A DNA stretch of 64,000 bases from Delphinapterus leucas. Taxonomy: Eukaryota; Chordata; Mammalia; Artiodactyla; Monodontidae. The notes beneath the pieces were generated by a model. It was not told where the DNA came from. It did no database searches and saw nothing but the letters and a program-made list of their open reading frames with translations. Below, one piece after another: positions 22,906-33,091 of this stretch. Numbering within the stretch: the stretch's first letter is position 1; each line of letters begins with the position of its first letter. Both the position numbers and the translations under genes were made by a program. Where the stretch lies: positions 83,326,668 to 83,390,667 of the forward strand of contig NW_022098076.1 in assembly GCF_002288925.2 (NCBI RefSeq), in the 5' to 3' direction.

Positions 22906-23280
22906 AAAACCTTACAGTCTGTGAAGTTATGAATAATATAACTCATGCTTAGGATAAGAGTTTAATAAATACTATGTAACATAATTTTGTTATTACAAAA
23001 TCAGTAATTGGAATTGAAATATTGCCTACATCCAGGTAGTTATTATTGCCTTTGAGAAGAGTGATCATTTTACAGCAGGGGAAAAGTTAGACCTAAACCC
23101 ACATCATTAGAGGCACAATGTCTATTGTTTATATAATATCACAACCTCACCCTTTCTAATTTGAAAGGGTGTATTACAGCAAACTTGGGACAGAGCAACT
23201 GAAGATTTGTACAGGAGAGAGTTTTCAACCACAGTTCTCTATATTTCCTTTACCAGAACTCTTTACAAAAAAAATTTTTT
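22906..23280. other. No clear feature
   Basis: A possible MIR-like signal ('ttttacagcaggggaaaagt') at about 23070 is too weak to call. Confidence 0.35.
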
Positions 23281-23284
23281 TTAA

Positions 23285-23425
23285 TTTATTGTCTGACTTA
23301 TCTCATTAGTATGTAAGCTCCATGAGGACAGTTACCTTCTCTGTTTTCTTTATTTTTTCCCAGTACTAAGGACAATGGCTGGCACACTGTAGGCTTCCAA
23401 TAAATATTTATTAAGTGATATAGAG
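23285..23425 (+). mobile_element. L2 LINE 3' end
   Basis: 'gtaagctccatgaggacagt', 'ctggcacactgtaggcttcc' and 'aataaatatttatta' form the classic sense L2 3' end. It is severely 5'-truncated. Confidence 0.85.
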
Positions 23426-23429
23426 AGCA

Positions 23430-24635
23430 TGAATGTCCATGAATTGGGCATAAAGAGTTGGCATGTGGCATTCGGGGCTAACTTCTGCCCTAGTTCCTTT
23501 CTTGTAGAAAACCATCCTGCTATAATTAAATTTTTGCTCTGTGGAGTTATGAGTGTTTCAAGTTCGCCGATTTCTGAATACTTGACATTTCTGACACAAT
23601 TGCCCTTGCACTTTTCTTAATGAAATGACAACACTACAAATCCTCTCCAAATTGAAGTGGAAAATGAAGGTGAATAAATAAATAACTAATGAAGGGACTA
23701 CAGTCCAACTAATTATGGTCACAATACCAGGAAGTTCATGTTAATAAGGAGTGTGTGTCTTTTACTTTGCATTTATTCATAATCCAGAAAATGGTGACAG
23801 TAAATCCTTTTCTCATTAAAAAATCTCTAATAATCAGTGAGACATAACCACTATAAATAATTTAAATTCTATCAAGTAAAAACAAAGATTTAACTGAGTT
23901 TTGCCAACTAGACTTGGGGCACTTAGACATCCCCACAGCAGATGGGAACTGTCAAAGCCCATAAACATTTAAAATTGTAAGACATGACTTTCAGGTGACA
24001 GAAACCAGAAGAATTCATGCAAATCAACGAGACAAACACACCTTATTTAAAGAGAGTGCTTGACAGTTAAAAGAACAGATCACGTTAAATCTGCACCTTT
24101 AGAGTACCTCAGGTTTTAATTAGTCAAATGTCACCATATCCTAAATGGAAGGTTTTCCATTGATAATCCTTTTTCAAATCTGTTAAAAAGAAGGGTTTTC
24201 TTTCTACTGATTTTGGTGCTAATTCTATGCCAAATTATGGGATTGAAAACATCATTCAAAACTTCTCGTCAATGATATCCAATAATAAAACACGGCGACC
24301 AAAAATATCTCCCTAATATGTCTGGCCAATTTAATTTTAAGAAAATCCATTTGGGATGGGTTTTGATTGCTATATGCTTGTAGCTATAAGAGCCTTGCAA
24401 GTTAAGATCGCAGTGCCTCTGGAATTTCTTCATAGGAGGAGCAGAAACGTATTTAGAATTAACAGCTCAGGGTTTAGGACGATGTATTTGCAAAGCAAGC
24501 ATACTGCTTTTACTTAGTTTGTATGTCCATTTGTTGTTGCTGTTGATAGATGCTGATAGAGCTTAAGAAGTGACAACCAACCACCACCAAGTGTTACTCA
24601 TGAGGCTTCAGCTGAAATGTGGACAATAAAATAGC
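23430..24635. other. Repeat-poor unique stretch
   Basis: No gene or nameable repeat. The section around 24240-24600 is less AT-biased and free of simple repeats. That is compatible with a conserved non-coding element but does not prove one. Confidence 0.45.
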
Positions 24636-24639
24636 TGAC

Positions 24640-24850
24640 ACTTACGAGGCACTTCATCACTTCAAAAAATGCTTTCATATACATGGCCTAATTTATTCCT
24701 GAAGTTAAGCTAAGGAGAGTATTTTTATTGGCCCCATTTACAATTGAAGAAACTGCAGGTCAGGGAGTTTGAGTAACTCATTACAGAATCACATCCACAG
24801 TAAATACAGGACCCAAGGACCAGAACCTCTTGGCTCCAAATCTCTTGGTC
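24640..24850 (-). mobile_element. MIR SINE (antisense)
   Basis: 'ttattggccccatttacaat' followed by 'gaagaaactgcaggtcaggg' and 'gagtaactcattacagaatc' is the antisense MIR core order, diverged. Confidence 0.75.
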
Positions 24851-24959
24851 TTTCCTACATACCATAATGAGGAAGAATAAAATTCATTTTCTGAAAATAT
24901 AATGTTCAAAAGGAATTTGCATGATATCCGTCATTACATATTCAATGTAGACCTTCTGT

Positions 24960-25350
24960 ATATAAGGTCCTGGCGATGCAGTGGAGAATGAAAGACTCAG
25001 TTTCTATCTGCTACCCAGGTACACAGGTGACTGTGCTGTCATCACTGTGAAAAGTGCTTTGATGTGATTCCTGAAGGAACTGGGAAGTCTCAGCCTGGAC
25101 TTCAAATGTGAGTAGGAGTTTGATAGGAGAAGGGGCAGTTCCAGGCACAGGGAACAGCATTTACAAAAGAACTGAAACAAATCCAGTTTAACCTGAACAT
25201 ATTGAGGAGCTAGAGAACCAATACAGATGGGACAAGTGGGCCAAGCAAAGGCCAGACCACGGAGGACCTTATAAATCATTTTTAAAATCTAGATTTTACT
25301 CAAAGAGCAATGGAGAGCATTTTAAGAAGTTTAAGTATTTCATGTGCATT
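24960..25350 (-). mobile_element. L2 LINE fragment (antisense)
   Basis: 'gcagtggagaatgaaagact', 'ccaggcacagggaacagcat', 'gccagaccacggaggacctt' and 'gcaatggagagcattttaag' occur in antisense L2 order. The 91-codon minus-strand frame at 25004-25279 lies wholly within it and is not a gene. Confidence 0.75.
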
Positions 25351-25859
25351 GACAATGTATTTCAAAGTTTATATGCAATCCTAAATATAAGGGAAGATCT
25401 GTTTTGGAGTATGTTGCATCTTCTTTGGAAACTTGTCAGTGAGTAAAATTGCAAATGGCCAGATGGACCTTAGAAGAAATAAGATTTCTACTCCTGGCCA
25501 ATATAAATTTCATTCTCGAGGTAAACAAATATGTATAGGCATAATTGGCCCTAACAAGAATTAAACCCACAGGTATTTTTTGTTTATAATGAACTGACCT
25601 ATTCTTACTTGGGATAGATTTTTTTTTTTACTCTACTTGGTTCTATGGACTAAATGGTATTGGTTGTTTGAAATAACTTTAAATAATCTCTCAAACCTGA
25701 GCAAGATCCCCTGGGCCATTAGAAGATGAGCTATTTGCATGCCAGACTGCAAGGTTCAGCATATGGTCCCTCGTATTTGCATAAATAAAATCTTAAGAAA
25801 GCATTTTCAATGAGGTGCGTTTTATACTTGTCTTTCATCCACAATACCTAAATTGTGTT

Positions 25860-26240
25860 TTTTCAAGAATAAATTACTTCCTTGTATATTGTCCTAAAGT
25901 AATATTTAATTTGTAATTTTCCCTTATACAAACAATACATATTTAGTGTTAAAAATAGAAAAAGCAAAAAGAAAAAGATTAAAATATCTCGTAAGAGGCA
26001 AATACTTCCTTTTGTTGATTGTTTTACAAAAATGAACTTATATCCTGTATCCTGATTTGTGTGGGTCATTAATATTTTTCCATTTAACCACATTTTTAAC
26101 ATGATTCTTCACCTAAATATATTTTAGTGAGTGTTGCACTCCATCTTATGAGTAAAAGTGTTTTAATCAATCCCGTATTGCTAGACATTTAAGTTACTTT
26201 GTTTTTAAAAACTGTAAGTAACACTCTAACTTATGAGTCA
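25860..26240. mobile_element. Possible ancient interspersed repeat
   Basis: 'aatcccgtattgctagacat' followed by 'ttaagttactttg', with an upstream 'ttttccatttaacca' block, resembles the 'pre-insertion probe' type sequence seen in old L1-related repeats. Family and orientation are uncertain. Confidence 0.35.
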
Positions 26241-26880
26241 GGATTAAATAACACCTAGTGGCATAGTAAGAGTAAAAATATACTAGCCACAAAATATATT
26301 TATCAGCCCTAAACTTATTCCAACTTAATATGATCAGAACAAAGGAGTATCCTTTGGTTGTGAGTAAGCCTCCATAGAGAGATTAATATCAGATATTCAG
26401 TTATTTTAAGAAATTGTATTTGTTCATACTCTGAGGTCATCTAACTCCAGGGCAAACCTCTGTCAGTCTGTGTGAATTTCTGTGGCTGCCATAAACAATC
26501 AGTGCAAGCAAAGTGACCTTTAACATTGCTTATGGGGCTAAATAAATAGACTAAAAAGAAAGAACTCTTTTTCTTTTAATATAGTCACTTAGCTCCCAGC
26601 ATAGAACATCTTGAGCTTCAGGACAAATAAAAATTTCCCCAAAAGACAGCCCTGAAACCACAGCTAGAGGAGTAAAGATGCTGTTGGAATTTGATCTAAA
26701 TGGACGTCCTCAGTCTTGGCTCGAGTCTGCAGGAGTCTCTCCCAGTGGAGAAATGTGGCCAGTGGTCACAATGAAACATGTCTGCAGGCCATTGCAGTGA
26801 TCCAGAAATACTAGTTTCCCACCTGCAAAGTTGAAGTACTGAGCCTCAGTGACCTTGACTGGATGTAGTGTCCACATTTA
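26241..26880. other. No recognisable feature
   Basis: Unique sequence with slightly higher GC at 26640-26860. No gene or repeat named. Confidence 0.45.
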
Positions 26881-26884
26881 CAGT

Positions 26885-27105
26885 CTGGTCTCTGAGCTCA
26901 GACCACCTGCATTTGAATCAGAGCTCCACCTCTTCCTAACTGTTTGACTTTAAGCAAGTTCTTCAGGCCTCAATTTCTACAGGAGACTGTAAGAACATCT
27001 TATTAGGCTTGTTGAGAGGCTTAAATAAAATAATCCATTTAAAGCACTTAGTTCAGTACCTGGCTCATCGTGCATACTTGGCAAATGTGAGTTATTAATT
27101 TCTGG
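26885..27105 (+). mobile_element. MIR SINE
   Basis: 'tctgagctcagaccacctgc', 'aactgtttgactttaagcaa', 'aggcctcaatttctacagga' and 'agttcagtacctggctcatc' follow the sense MIR order. Confidence 0.85.
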
Positions 27106-27625
27106 AATTTGTGAACCCACATAGGATCAAGAACCACATGCTAACTCTCTATCAAGACCATTTTTCATTTATTTCACTTGTTACCAGTTCCAAAAGGAGG
27201 AAGACAAAATCTTCAAACACCTTGGTATGTCAAACCTTATTTTAAAAAGAATTTGTGTGGGTATTTATTTAAACGATTTAAGTGTGTAATTCTGAGAGCA
27301 GAATTCTACAATTACCTCTAAATGAAAGAATATGTTTATAGATTTTAACAGAGTGAAGTTGTGAAAGTAGAAATTTTCCTCCAAAATTAACTGGTGGTTA
27401 CTTGCAAATGACCAGGATTTATTACTCAAATAACTTTTAAAAACTCTAACAAGTAACTATGGAATAAGTATACATATGTAAAATATGGTTCCTAGTGAGA
27501 TATGGGCTAAAGTCCATTTATCACCAGGTTTTGTCTGAAAAGAAGAGGGGAAAGATACATTGGTGAACATTTTGTAATGTTAAAAGATGATAACTACATA
27601 TATGCACTAATATGCGATATTTGTT
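27106..27625. other. No recognisable feature
   Basis: Unique AT-rich sequence with no gene or repeat identified. Confidence 0.45.
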
Positions 27626-27629
27626 TTTC

Positions 27630-28222
27630 TCTTTATGTGGAATCTAGAAAAATAGTACAGATGAACCTATTTGCAGGGCAGGAATAGAGACATAGACGTA
27701 GAGAACGGACATGTGGACACAGTGTGGGAGGAAGGTGGGGTTAGGATGAATTGGAAGATTGGGACTGACACACATACACTACCATGTGTAAAAATGTTAG
27801 CTAGGGCTTCCCTGGTGGCGCAGTGGTTGAGAGTCCGCCTGCCGATGCAGGGGACACGGGTTTGTGCCCCGGTCCGGGAAGACCCCACATGCCGCAGAGC
27901 AGCTGGGCCCGTGAGCCATGGCCGCTGAGCCTGCACGTCTGGAGCCTGTGCTCCGTGACGGGAGAGGCCACAGCAGTGAGAGACCCGCGTACCGCAAAAA
28001 AAAAAACAAAAAACCAGATAGCTTGTGGGAACCTGCTGTATAGTGCAGGGAGCTCAGCTCGTACTCTGTGGTGACCTAGATGGGTGGGCTTGGGGGGTGG
28101 GAGGGAGGTCCAAGAGGGAGGGGATATATGTATACATATACAAAGTGAATCTGCTGATTCACTTCGTTGTACAGGAGAAACTGATACGGTATTGTAAGGC
28201 AACTATACCCCAATAAAAAATA
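27630..28222 (+). mobile_element. L1 LINE 3' end, interrupted by a SINE
   Basis: It starts at the ORF2 end/3'UTR junction ('atgtggaatctagaaaaata'), passes 'gaatagagacatagacgtag' and is cut by a CHR SINE at 27804. It resumes with 'gcttgtgggaacctgctgta' and ends at 'aactataccccaataaaa' plus an A-rich tail. A separate L1 3' end follows within 20 bp. Confidence 0.92.
27804..28012 (+). mobile_element. CHR-type tRNA-derived SINE inside an L1
   Basis: Sense copy, head 'ggcttccctggtggcgcagt', end 'gcgtaccgc' plus an A-tail interrupted by one C. A short 'tagct' is duplicated on both sides (about 27798-27802 and 28018-28022), matching one L1 3'UTR word split by the insertion. Open frames on both strands across it are SINE readings, not genes. 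Confidence 0.93.
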
Positions 28223-28239
28223 AAATAAAATAAAGTAAA

Positions 28240-28425
28240 GTAGATAATCAACAAGGACCTACTGTATGGCACAGGGAACTCTACTCAGTACTCTAATAAC
28301 CTATATGGGAAAAGAATCTGAAAAAGAATAGAAATATGTATATGTATAACTGAATCACTTTGCTGTACACCTAAAACTAACCCAACATTGTAAATCAACT
28401 ATTCTCCAGTATAAAATAAAGATGA
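28240..28425 (+). mobile_element. Second L1 3' end
   Basis: 'caacaaggacctactgtatg', 'gcacagggaactctactcag', 'ctgaatcactttgctgtaca' and 'aaatcaactattctccagta' form an L1 3'UTR end of a different L1 subfamily from the preceding copy. It is severely 5'-truncated. Confidence 0.9.
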
Positions 28426-28429
28426 TGAC

Positions 28430-29135
28430 CAAAACAAAGTGCTCGTTTCTATTTGGATAAAATGAAAAATGTTAAATGTGTACAAAAAAAGTGTTCTGTG
28501 TTTTTCCACCCCAGTGTTGTCTCAGCTAACTTAAGAAAGCCCTAAAATCCTATTGGAGAGAAAACAATTATTTAAGTTGTTTGCTACCATATCAGCCTAA
28601 ATATTTGTTTTTCATCCTGTTATGATTTGCCTTTCTTCAGTGGATGGTTGAAGGAAGTGATCTTCGGTATAATAAAAATGAATTAGGAACATATCACAAT
28701 TCCAGACTTCCTATTGAATTGATGTGTTTTAACAAATATTTGGAATTGTTCATGACTATGTAAAATAATTCTGACCAGTGCTTCCTTGTAATATATAATA
28801 TGTGGAGCTATTTTCTGAAATTTAAGTCTTTCGATGTTGAATCTATTTTTAAATGTTCATTATTACATGATGCACAAGTGGTACTCCATATACTCCACAA
28901 ATATTTTCCTTGCTGTATTATTATGAAAACAATTCAATACATTAGAGTAATTTTTTCAGTAATTAGTAATTTTAGCTTGAACTGAAGATTATGCAGAAGG
29001 AACAATCTTATCACAAAGGACCATCATCAGTATGAGCCACATCTGGTTCAAATACGTGAAACTTATGAGGTTATTCACCCTTTGTTAATGCTATGGCTCT
29101 ATTGTCCCCTTAAAAGAAGAATAAATAGTTTCATT
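28430..29135. other. No recognisable feature
   Basis: Unique AT-rich sequence with no gene or repeat identified. Confidence 0.5.
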
Positions 29136-29137
29136 CT

Positions 29138-29228
29138 AAAAAAAAAAAAAGGAGAAGGAAAAAGAAGGGAAGAAAGAGGAGGAAAATGAGGAGCAGGAGA
29201 GTAGGACAGAAAGAGGAGGGAGAGGAAG
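29138..29228. repeat. GA-rich low-complexity tract
   Basis: A 12-nt A-run followed by about 80 nt of almost pure purine (gga, gaag and gagg units). Confidence 0.85.
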
Positions 29229-29785
29229 TACACTTGATAATGTACAATTGTTTTTAGATATATTAGAATGTAAAAATGCCTAAGAATCAATCACAGCTGT
29301 TGAAATACTGTCATTGAGAGCAGAAGTATCTGAGATCCTAAGATAAATCACAGTATACAAAACTACTTTCTTCTCAAAAACAGACCAGCTTGAAAGTGGT
29401 CTTTGGTAACCTAACATCTCTAGGTCTTCATCGTATCATTTGAAAAGTGAGAGATTCAGCTAATTACCTTTTAAAGAATTTAATTATCTGTAATACCTAT
29501 GATTTTATGAATAATATTAAATATGATAAATTTCAATAAAAGCAAAGAAATTGGAACACCTCTAGGACATTTTTTTTTTACTAAAAGGTTGTTTTACTTA
29601 AAGAAAGATAAGAATAAGTATTTTTTCCTTCTGCTTATGTAAAGATCAATGAAGTTAAGATTAGCACTAATTTAAAAGAAAAGTTACATCAAGGGGAAAT
29701 GGTAAGGAAATGAGAAAACGTTTTATGTTACAAAGAAATGAGAAAATTCCATAGAATTTCATATCTGAAAACAGGCAATATACAT
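29229..29785. other. No recognisable feature
   Basis: Unique AT-rich sequence with no gene or repeat identified. Confidence 0.45.
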
Positions 29786-30021
29786 AACACTCAAATCCAT
29801 TTTTGTGTGTATTGCTCTTTTATTATAAAAGAAATACATTCTCACTGCAAACTAATCCATTTGGGAAGTGGAAAAAAAGATGGTAGTTCAGAGTTCTAAA
29901 CACTGTAATTAAATATCAAACCATTAACAATTTTCACTTGTAGTGATTAGAACTGGTTCGGTATGGCACATTCCTCCATCTGTGAAAAAAATCATTCTTC
30001 TCTAAAAGTAAAACATATATT

Positions 30022-30233
30022 AAAAAATGAAGTCGGGCTTCCCTGGTGGCGCAGTGGTTGAGAGTCCACCTGCCGATGCAGGGGACACAGGTTCGTGCCC
30101 TGGTCCAGGAAGATCCCACATGCCGCAGAGCGGCTGGGCCCGTGCATCCGGAGCCTGTGCTCCACAACGGGAGAGGCCACGACAGTGAGAGGCCTACGTA
30201 CGCAAAAAAAAAAAAAAAAAAAAAAATGAAGTC
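30022..30233 (+). mobile_element. CHR-type SINE with internal deletion and 13-bp TSD
   Basis: SINE body 30035-30220, flanked by the duplicated 13-bp 'aaaaaatgaagtc' (30022-30034 and 30221-30233). Compared with the copies at 27804 and 48287, about 22 bp ('agccatggccgctgagcctg' and neighbours) are missing between 'gggcccgtg' and 'catccggagcc' near 30144. The tRNA-like promoter half is intact. It inserted into an unclassified old repeat-like sequence (about 29800-30300). Confidence 0.95.
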
Positions 30234-30302
30234 ATCTATGGTCCCACTTTCCACAGATAATCATTAGTAAGAGTTTTGTGTATATCCTGCAGCTAGCTTG
30301 CT

Positions 30303-30303
<1 letters not shown>

Positions 30304-30343
<40 letters not shown>
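30304..30343. repeat. Compound (TC)n(AC)n microsatellite
   Basis: About 11 TC units run directly into about 9 AC units. Confidence 0.95.
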
Positions 30344-31128
30344 TTTTTTGTTGTGAATTCTTACTTTTCATGAAACCTTTCAATTACAAGTAAATTATTA
30401 ACTTAAAGAGATAAGGATTTTTGAAAAATGGATATTCCAGAAAACCCAAGTATAAAAGAGCAGGTGGGTATCAAGACATACTGGAATCAAGATCATCAGA
30501 GACCCCACCATATTTTTCTCTTTTTCTGTGGGGCCATTAAGTCTCATGTTTGCTTCTTTCTGCACATCTGCTTTTTTATCTCCCTCACAGCTTTGGCTTC
30601 CTCACAGTTCTGGAGTTTAAAAGTTCAGTTCTTGTAACCATCCCAAATAAAACTAGCATCTCTTAAACTCAATTCCAAACTCTTGGAAAAGAGAATCTTG
30701 GCTCTATTTGTATGAGTTGAATAGGGCATGCTGTAGTTCTCAAGAAAAGGGACATGTGGGTTGGGTAGACATCATAACATTAGTCTGCTGTACTGTGGAC
30801 ATCTTTTGTGTCAATAAATATAAATCTACCTCACTATTTTAGAAGCTTCAAGATAACCCCATTACTTGAATTCTTTACTTTCTTCTTGATAGGGCATTTT
30901 GAATGTTTGGGCATCTTTCTAAGCACAACTTTATTTCTTTAGGAATAGTACCCGTAAATGGTTCAAAGAGTATATATATATATTCTTTTTGCCCAATTAC
31001 TTTCCAGAAAGTTTAAATCAATGTTGTGCTTAGTTGGTGGCTGATGATGAAGGAAAGTGCTTACTTTTCCAATCTCACTATATAGTGAGATTTTAAGTGG
31101 GAAATATTCGTAAGCAGTAACCATTTAC
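30344..31128. other. No recognisable feature
   Basis: Unique AT-rich sequence with a short TA run at about 30972-30983. The inverted repeat 'tctcactata/tatagtgaga' at 31072-31091 forms a 20-bp perfect palindrome. Confidence 0.5.
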
Positions 31129-31434
31129 TTTTTTGCACATTCTTTCATTGAAGTATAATTAACATAGAGTAAAATTCACCTTTTTGTGTATAGTTTAACA
31201 AGCTTTAACAAGTGAATGCAGTCTACCACACACAATCAAGGTATAGAACAGTTCTGTCACTCCAAAAATTGTCCTCCAGAACTGTGTACCCTTCTCTACC
31301 TTAGCCTCTGGGAACGATTGATCTGTTTTCTGTCCCTACAGTTTCGATTTTCCAGAAAGTCACATAAATGGAATGATAGGGTATGTAGCTTTTTTAGTCT
31401 GGATTCTTTCTCTTAGCGTAATGCATGTGAGGTT

Positions 31435-31900
31435 TGTTATGGGTCGAATTGTACCCCTACAAATTCACATGTTGAAGTCCTAACCCCTCAGTACCTCATA
31501 ACATGATCTTGTTTGCAAATAGGGTCACAGTAGATACAATTAATTAAGTTAAGATGAGGTTATACTGGAGTAGGATGAGCCCCTAGTCCAAAATATATAT
31601 CAGGTGTCTTTATAAAAAGAGGAAATTTGGACATAGGCAGGGAGAATACCATGTGAAGATGAAGACAGAGATTGAAGTGATGCTTCTACAAGTCAAGAAA
31701 CACCAAAAGTTGCCAGCAAACCAGCAGAGGCTAGGAAACAGGCAGGAAACAGATTCTTCTTCACAGCCCTCAGATGGAACCAACACTGCTGACATCTTTA
31801 TCTCAGGACTCCCAGCCTCTAGTACTGTGAGAAAATAAATTGTTGTTTAAGCCACCCAGTTTGCGGTATTTTGTTAAGACAGCCCTAGCAAACTGATACA
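31435..31900 (+). mobile_element. Solo LTR (MLT1/MaLR-like)
   Basis: A TG...CA element from 'tgttatgggtcgaattgtac' to 'ccctagcaaactgataca'. It has the characteristic 'acatgttgaagtcctaaccc', 'ggtgtctttataaaaagagg', 'accatgtgaagatgaagaca' and 'gtttaagccacccagtttgc' blocks. 'aataaa' at about 31835 is a plausible LTR polyadenylation signal. It splits the antisense L1, whose sequence continues on the right. The 5-bp TSD is no longer clear. The 61-codon frames inside are chance. Confidence 0.75.
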
Positions 31901-32767
31901 CTTTATTTTTTCCATGTCATTGTATGCATTCACAGTTTGTGTCTTTTTATTGCTGAGTTTTATTCTATTGTATGAATGTACCACACATTGTTCACCCATT
32001 CATCAACTGAGGGGCATTTGGTTTGCTTCCAGTTTTCATTGATTATGAATGAAAATGTGGAAAACATTTGAGTACATATTTTTATGCGAATGTAATTTTT
32101 CATTTCACTTAAGCAACTAGGATTGTTGTGCAATATGATAAGTGTATGTTAAAGAATATAAGAAATTGCCAAACAGTTGACTAAAGAATCTTCCATATTT
32201 TACAGTCATACCAGCAATGTATCAACATTTTACTCACTCTGCATCTTCACTAGAATTTGGCATTATCATTTTATTTTGCTTTGTTTTGTTTTTAAATATC
32301 ATTATAGGTGTGGAGGGGTATCCCATTGTGGTTTTAATTTGTTTTCCTGTATTTATTAATGATGTTGTATATCTTTTCATATGCTCATTTGCCATCTCTG
32401 TATTATCTTGGGTAAAAGATCTGTTTAAATCTTATGCTCATTTCATTATTTGATTGGTTGTTTTATCATTGTTGAATTTTGAAAGATCTTTATATATTCT
32501 GGATATAAGTCCTTTATGAGATATTCAACTTGCCACTGTTTTCTCCCACTCTGTAGCATGTCTTTTCATTTTCTTAAGAGTGTCATCCAAAGAACAGACA
32601 TTCTTACTTTAATAAAGTTCAACTTGTAAATTTTTCTTTTATGGATTGTGTTTTTGGTCTTGAATCTAAGAAATGTTTGCCTAATTTAAGGTCATGAAGA
32701 TTTTCTCATGTGTTTTCTTGCAGACATTTCATAATTTTTAGCTTTATATTTAGATTTATAATCCAAT

Positions 32768-33091
32768 TGGAGTTTTTTTGTGTTTTTTTTTTTAAAGAAG
32801 ATGTTGAGGGTAGGAGATTTTTGCTGTGTTGGGTCTTCGTTTCTGTGTGAGGGCTTTCTCTAGTTGTGGCAAGTGGGGGCCACTCTTCATTGTGGTGCAC
32901 GGGCCTCTCACTATCACGGCCTCTCTTGTTGTGGCGCACAGGCTCCAGACGCGCAGGCTCAGTAGTTGTGGCTCACGGGCCTAGTTGCTCCGCGGCCTGT
33001 CGGATCCTCCCAGACCAGGGCTCGAACCCATGTCCCCTGCATTAGCAGGCAGACTCTCAACCACTGCACCACCAGGGAAGCCCCTGGAGTT
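32768..33091 (-). mobile_element. Long-form CHR/artiodactyl tRNA SINE (antisense)
   Basis: SINE body 32775-33084 in the minus direction, ending 'ccaccagggaagcccc' on the plus strand. It is about 310 bp because it keeps a 3' extension ('gggctttctctagttgtggc', 'ccactcttcattgtggtgca') absent from the other five copies. It is also more diverged, so it is an older subfamily. 'tggagtt' is duplicated at 32768-32774 and 33085-33091. It interrupts the antisense L1. Confidence 0.92.

Noticed and set aside
25004..25279. 91-codon minus-strand frame
   Set aside because: Lies wholly inside an antisense L2 fragment and has no independent support.
27667..28216. Six overlapping frames with conserved-looking peptides
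   Set aside because: The similar peptides recur at 6.8, 30.0 and 48.3 kb because the same SINE recurs, not because of a gene family.
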